Source: Nocardia sienata NBRC 100364
Lineage (GTDB): Bacteria; Actinomycetota; Actinomycetes; Mycobacteriales; Mycobacteriaceae
Assembly: GCF_001613205.1 (NCBI RefSeq)
Contig: NZ_BDBX01000038.1
Span: forward strand, 62,001-126,000
Direction of reading: 5' to 3'
Length of the DNA: 64,000 bases
Shown here piece by piece: positions 61,194 to 64,000 of the stretch. How positions within the stretch are numbered: position 1 is the stretch's first letter; each line of letters opens with the position of its first letter. The notes under the pieces are model-generated. The model saw only the letters and a program-made list of their open reading frames with translations, was not told the origin of the DNA and made no database searches. The position numbers were made by a program, and so were the translations under genes.

Positions 61194-63110
61194 TCATAGT
61201 CGGGATACCGAACGCAACTCGTCCAGCCGAGTGGCGAGCGAAATACGGAACAGGTGTTCGTCTTGGCGCCAATCCGCGCCGAGCAGGGATTTGATGCGGT
61301 CGAGTCGCTGCAGAATCGTGTTGGGGTGATAGTTCAGCGCTCGCGCGGTTTTCGTCGGGCTTGCCTCGTGCCGCACGAAGGTGCGCAGTGTGGTGAGCAG
61401 ATCGGTGCCGTGCCGGGCGTCGTAGTCCAGGACCGGACCGATGGTGAGATCGAGGAAGGACTGCAGGGCTTGCGGGTTGGCGCCGAACAGGACGGTGTAC
61501 GGGGCGTAGGCGTCGGTGGCGACCGCGCGGTCGTCGATGCCCAGCCCGGTCAGCAGGCGCACCGTCTGTTGCGCTGTGCGGAACAGGTCCGGGAGCTCGT
61601 CGGGCGCGGCGGCCCGCGGCGGGGCCACGACCAGTACCGGGGCCCCGAGTGCGCCGATGAGATGCCTTCGCAGATCGTTCGCGAAGGCCATCGGGTCGAC
61701 AGCAGATCCGATTACCGTGATGGTGGCCGCGTGCTCACCCACCAGCCCGCCGCGGCCGAGGAAACCCGCGGCGGCGCGTTCGGCCCCGGTCCGCCGGGCC
61801 GGCGGCACATCGACTATCAGCAGCGTACGCAGTTCGGACAATGTCAGGCGGTGGTTGCGCGCCCGCTGGTCCATACCGCGACGTCGCTCCGGTGAGGAAT
61901 GCAGCAGGTCGGCGATGAGTTCGCCGCGCTCACGGCGGTATGCGTCGGTGACCGCCCGCTGTTGCAGGGCCAGCAGAGCGGCGACCTGAGCCGCCCGTTC
62001 GATCGTGCGTCGCTCCACCGGACCCAGTTCCACGCTGCCCGGGCTGAGCAGCAGGGCCCCGAAGTGGAGTTCACCGGCGGTGACGGCGGCGACCGCCTCC
62101 ACCGATCGGTTGTTCGCGACGGTCCGGCAGTGCCCGGTCGCACGACTCAGCGAGATCGCGGCACGCACATCCGGGGACAGACTCACCGCCGTATGCTCCT
62201 GCTCCGCGGCCGCGGAGGCGGCCAGCGAGAAGGAGTCGGCGTCGATGATCGTCACCCGCCGGTCCAGCGCCGCCGCCAAGGTGCGCGCGACCTGTGTGAA
62301 GCCACCTCCGGACAGGACGGCGTGGACGAGTTCCTGGTGGACCGCGCTCGACCGATCGCGTGCTTCCAGGTGCGCGGTCAATTTCTCCAGGGCGCCGCGA
62401 GTGCGGTCCTGCGACTCCCGCAGTTGCGTGAGGATGTTCGCGGTCTGCAACACCACCGAGGCGTGGTCGGCCAGAGCCGAGAGCAGCGCGATCTCTTCGG
62501 GGGTGAACTGGTGTTCCTGCCGGGTCGCGGCGAAGAGCACACCGAGTACGGTCCCGTCGGAGAGCATGGGGACGCCGAGGATGGAGATGATCCCCTCGGC
62601 GAAGACGGCGTCGTCGATGGTGTGCTCGTGGGGGCCACCCGCGTACTCGCTGTACCGCGGCACCCACTGCGCCGACCGGGTATCGGCGATCCGGCTCGCC
62701 AGTCCCGTCCCGGCGGGGACGTGCAGGTCCTGGAATTGCGGGGTCACCGCCCCCATCGTCTTGCGGACGTGCAGGTCGCGGGTGGTGGTGTCGAACTCCG
62801 ACAGATAGGTCACGTCGGTGCCCATCATCTCGTGGGCGCGCGCCACCAACCTGGCCAGCAGCGCATCGATATCACGCACCTCGGCCAGATCGCGGGCACT
62901 GGAGAACAGCGCGGTGAGCTCCTGTTCGCGGCGCCGTAGGCGGGTGACCTCGGCCCGGTCGCGACGCGCGTGGTCGACGATATCCCCCACCGTGCCGGTA
63001 TCGAGTCCCAGTTCGGTCAGCGAGGTCGCCAGCGTCGTGACATCCGGTTCGCCGCGGGTGACGGCGCGAAGAACCTCGTGAAGGATACGGGCGAGGTCAC
63101 TGCTGTTCAT
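61194..63110 (-). CDS. GAF-PucR transcriptional regulator
   Basis: About 638 residues. A GAF domain lies at about 70-225 (YLSEFDTTTRDLHVRKTMGA, GILGVPM-type SILGVPMLSDGTVLGVLFAA), a middle region at about 260-500, and a C-terminal PucR HTH at about 575-630 (SPTKTARALNYHPNTILQRL). The architecture is common for regulators of carbon-source catabolism in actinobacteria. It lies 148 bp upstream of the HMG-CoA reductase gene on the same strand and likely controls it. The ATG at 63110 is chosen; the frame before it is not conserved. Confidence 0.88.
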   Translation of the reverse strand: MNSSDLARILHEVLRAVTRGEPDVTTLATSLTELGLDTGTVGDIVDHARRDRAEVTRLRRREQELTALFSSARDLAEVRDIDALLARLVARAHEMMGTDVTYLSEFDTTTRDLHVRKTMGAVTPQFQDLHVPAGTGLASRIADTRSAQWVPRYSEYAGGPHEHTIDDAVFAEGIISILGVPMLSDGTVLGVLFAATRQEHQFTPEEIALLSALADHASVVLQTANILTQLRESQDRTRGALEKLTAHLEARDRSSAVHQELVHAVLSGGGFTQVARTLAAALDRRVTIIDADSFSLAASAAAEQEHTAVSLSPDVRAAISLSRATGHCRTVANNRSVEAVAAVTAGELHFGALLLSPGSVELGPVERRTIERAAQVAALLALQQRAVTDAYRRERGELIADLLHSSPERRRGMDQRARNHRLTLSELRTLLIVDVPPARRTGAERAAAGFLGRGGLVGEHAATITVIGSAVDPMAFANDLRRHLIGALGAPVLVVAPPRAAAPDELPDLFRTAQQTVRLLTGLGIDDRAVATDAYAPYTVLFGANPQALQSFLDLTIGPVLDYDARHGTDLLTTLRTFVRHEASPTKTARALNYHPNTILQRLDRIKSLLGADWRQDEHLFRISLATRLDELRSVSRL

Positions 63111-63338
63111 GGTTACAGACTGCCTGTGTCCACCGGCCCGGCTCGATGCGCTCCCCGTGACCGCCGCCGAGTACGACACCAGGGAGCCGAGGTGTACCAC
63201 GCGGGGAACACCGACGGCGAGCAGGAGGAGCAGGCCCACTTCCCGATCCGTGGCAGCGCGACCGGCTGCGCCGCGATCGCCTCCGGCGCCGAGGTAAGCC
63301 CGTGGGCTGCGGTGTCGGCGGGTCGCGTGGGCGCGGCC

Positions 63339-63878
63339 TCAATGGGTCAGCGCGATCTTGACGATCACGACCAGGGCGGCGGCGAGGGCGAGCAGCAGCG
63401 CGGTGATGGCGGTGGCGCGGGTGGGATGGCGGCCGCGGAGTCTGCCGATGACGAAGACGATCCCGCCGATACGCACGAGGATGACCAGTTCGGCGAGGAT
63501 CTGCGCAGTCCTGGGTTGCAGCCAGCCCAGCCAGCCGGCGGCGAGAACGGCACAGGGCAGGACCGCCGAGGTGAGGATCGGGACCGAATTGCGGAGTGCG
63601 CGGACTCGGTCGGCGACAGTGGTGGTGTGCTGTTCGCGGACGGTGCGGGCGACCGTCTCGGCGAAACTGTGGGCCAGGAAGGTGGAGACGGCGGTGCCGG
63701 CCACGACCAGGATGCCGAGGTGTTTCTCGGCGGTGACAATGGGGACGAGGGCGGTGAGCACGAGGATGTTGCCGTAGATGTAGGCGCTGATCCGGCTGGC
63801 GGCGTTATCGCGGTCCAGCGGAATCCGACGGGAGAACAGCGGCCCGTGCAGCACAGTGGTCAGGTCGGAATCCGTCAC
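63339..63878 (-). CDS. Hypothetical membrane protein, five helices
   Basis: A 179-residue protein with about five hydrophobic helices (ISAYIYGNILVLTALVPIV, LGILVVAGTAVSTFLAHSF, SVPILTSAVLPCAVLAAG, ILAELVILVRIGGIVFVIG, ALLLALAAALVVIVKIA). It starts at a GTG that overlaps a preceding stop (GTGA), so it is probably coupled to the small frame upstream. I do not recognise a family with certainty. Function unknown. Confidence 0.72.
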   Translation of the reverse strand: MTDSDLTTVLHGPLFSRRIPLDRDNAASRISAYIYGNILVLTALVPIVTAEKHLGILVVAGTAVSTFLAHSFAETVARTVREQHTTTVADRVRALRNSVPILTSAVLPCAVLAAGWLGWLQPRTAQILAELVILVRIGGIVFVIGRLRGRHPTRATAITALLLALAAALVVIVKIALTH

Positions 63879-64000
63879 CGGATCGGCCCGGCCGAGGACA
63901 CCGGCGCCGCGGTCTGCGGATCGCCCACGATCCCGGGTGCGGCAATCGGTGGATGAGCGTTCACGGGCACTCCTGCGAGGCGGGAGCCGGAGATCAGTCG
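63875..64000 (-). CDS. Short or truncated frame at the window edge
   Basis: A minus-strand frame open from the window edge to a TGA at 63875, which overlaps the next GTG. It could be the C-terminus of a gene beyond the window, or a 29-residue protein starting at a GTG (VNAHPPIAAPGIVGD...) with AGGAG just upstream. It is Pro/Ala-rich. No function can be given. Confidence 0.35.
   Translation of the reverse strand, partial: RLISGSRLAGVPVNAHPPIAAPGIVGDPQTAAPVSSAGPIR

Noticed and set aside
1..64000. tRNA, rRNA, CRISPR arrays, phage genes or complete insertion sequences
   Set aside because: I read the gaps for cloverleaf-like, repeat-spacer or transposase signals and found none that could be supported.

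Overview
The window is high-GC actinobacterial DNA, most likely from Nocardia or a close relative in the Nocardiaceae. The evidence is the gene order from about 220 to 14,600: quinone reductase, PucR regulator, ctaA, ABC pair, mptB, sufR-B-D-C-S-U-T. This follows the Mycobacterium tuberculosis Rv1453-Rv1466 block. Further support comes from MptB, an L,D-transpeptidase, an XRE/DUF397 pair, a DUF5313 protein, a conservon with P450 genes, mycofactocin genes and a rifamycin phosphotransferase. I saw no rRNA, tRNA, CRISPR array, complete insertion sequence or prophage.

Layout. 1-4 kb: quinone reductase, a small conserved protein and a PucR-type regulator. 3.1-7.8 kb (minus): mptB, an ABC-2 exporter and ctaA, co-directional. 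8.1-14.6 kb (plus): the SUF iron-sulfur assembly operon, led by sufR with an operator-like site, and closed by a hairpin terminator. 15.4-23.8 kb (plus): a conservon (sensor-like ATPase, roadblock protein, DUF742 protein, Ras-like GTPase) followed by four cytochrome P450 genes. Three of these lack the K-helix ExxR arginine, and the relic of a further P450 follows them. 23.9-31.7 kb (minus): Acg-like nitroreductase, a proline-rich membrane protein, an L,D-transpeptidase, a GT4/GH-type sugar pair, a small Cys protein and a cyclodeaminase-like protein. 31.9-32.9 kb: an F420-type oxidoreductase, ended by a 48-bp perfect palindrome.

33-38 kb (minus): an RsbR-RsbS-RsbT-RsbX stressosome operon, running on to a multidomain RsbU-like phosphatase fused to a C-terminal kinase-like domain and a STAS protein. 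No sigma factor is present. 38.2-40.8 kb: a partial mycofactocin locus (mftR divergent from mftE-mftD) without mftA, B, C or F. 41-46 kb: class I fumarase, a DEDDh exonuclease and rph. 46.5-51.7 kb: an EamA relic, DUF5313/MarR, an NTF2-like protein, two TetR regulators and two short-chain dehydrogenases, with several clear dyad operators. 51.9-55.1 kb: an Rpn-like nuclease, a DUF397/XRE pair and small proteins.

55.2-64 kb (minus): a putative mevalonate catabolic unit. A GAF-PucR regulator is followed by class II HMG-CoA reductase, HMG-CoA lyase, a small membrane protein, a TctA-type permease and a frameshifted HisD-family gene. The most noteworthy systems are the P450-rich conservon with its remnant, the stressosome with its fused output protein, the split mycofactocin locus and the HMG-CoA/mevalonate operon.
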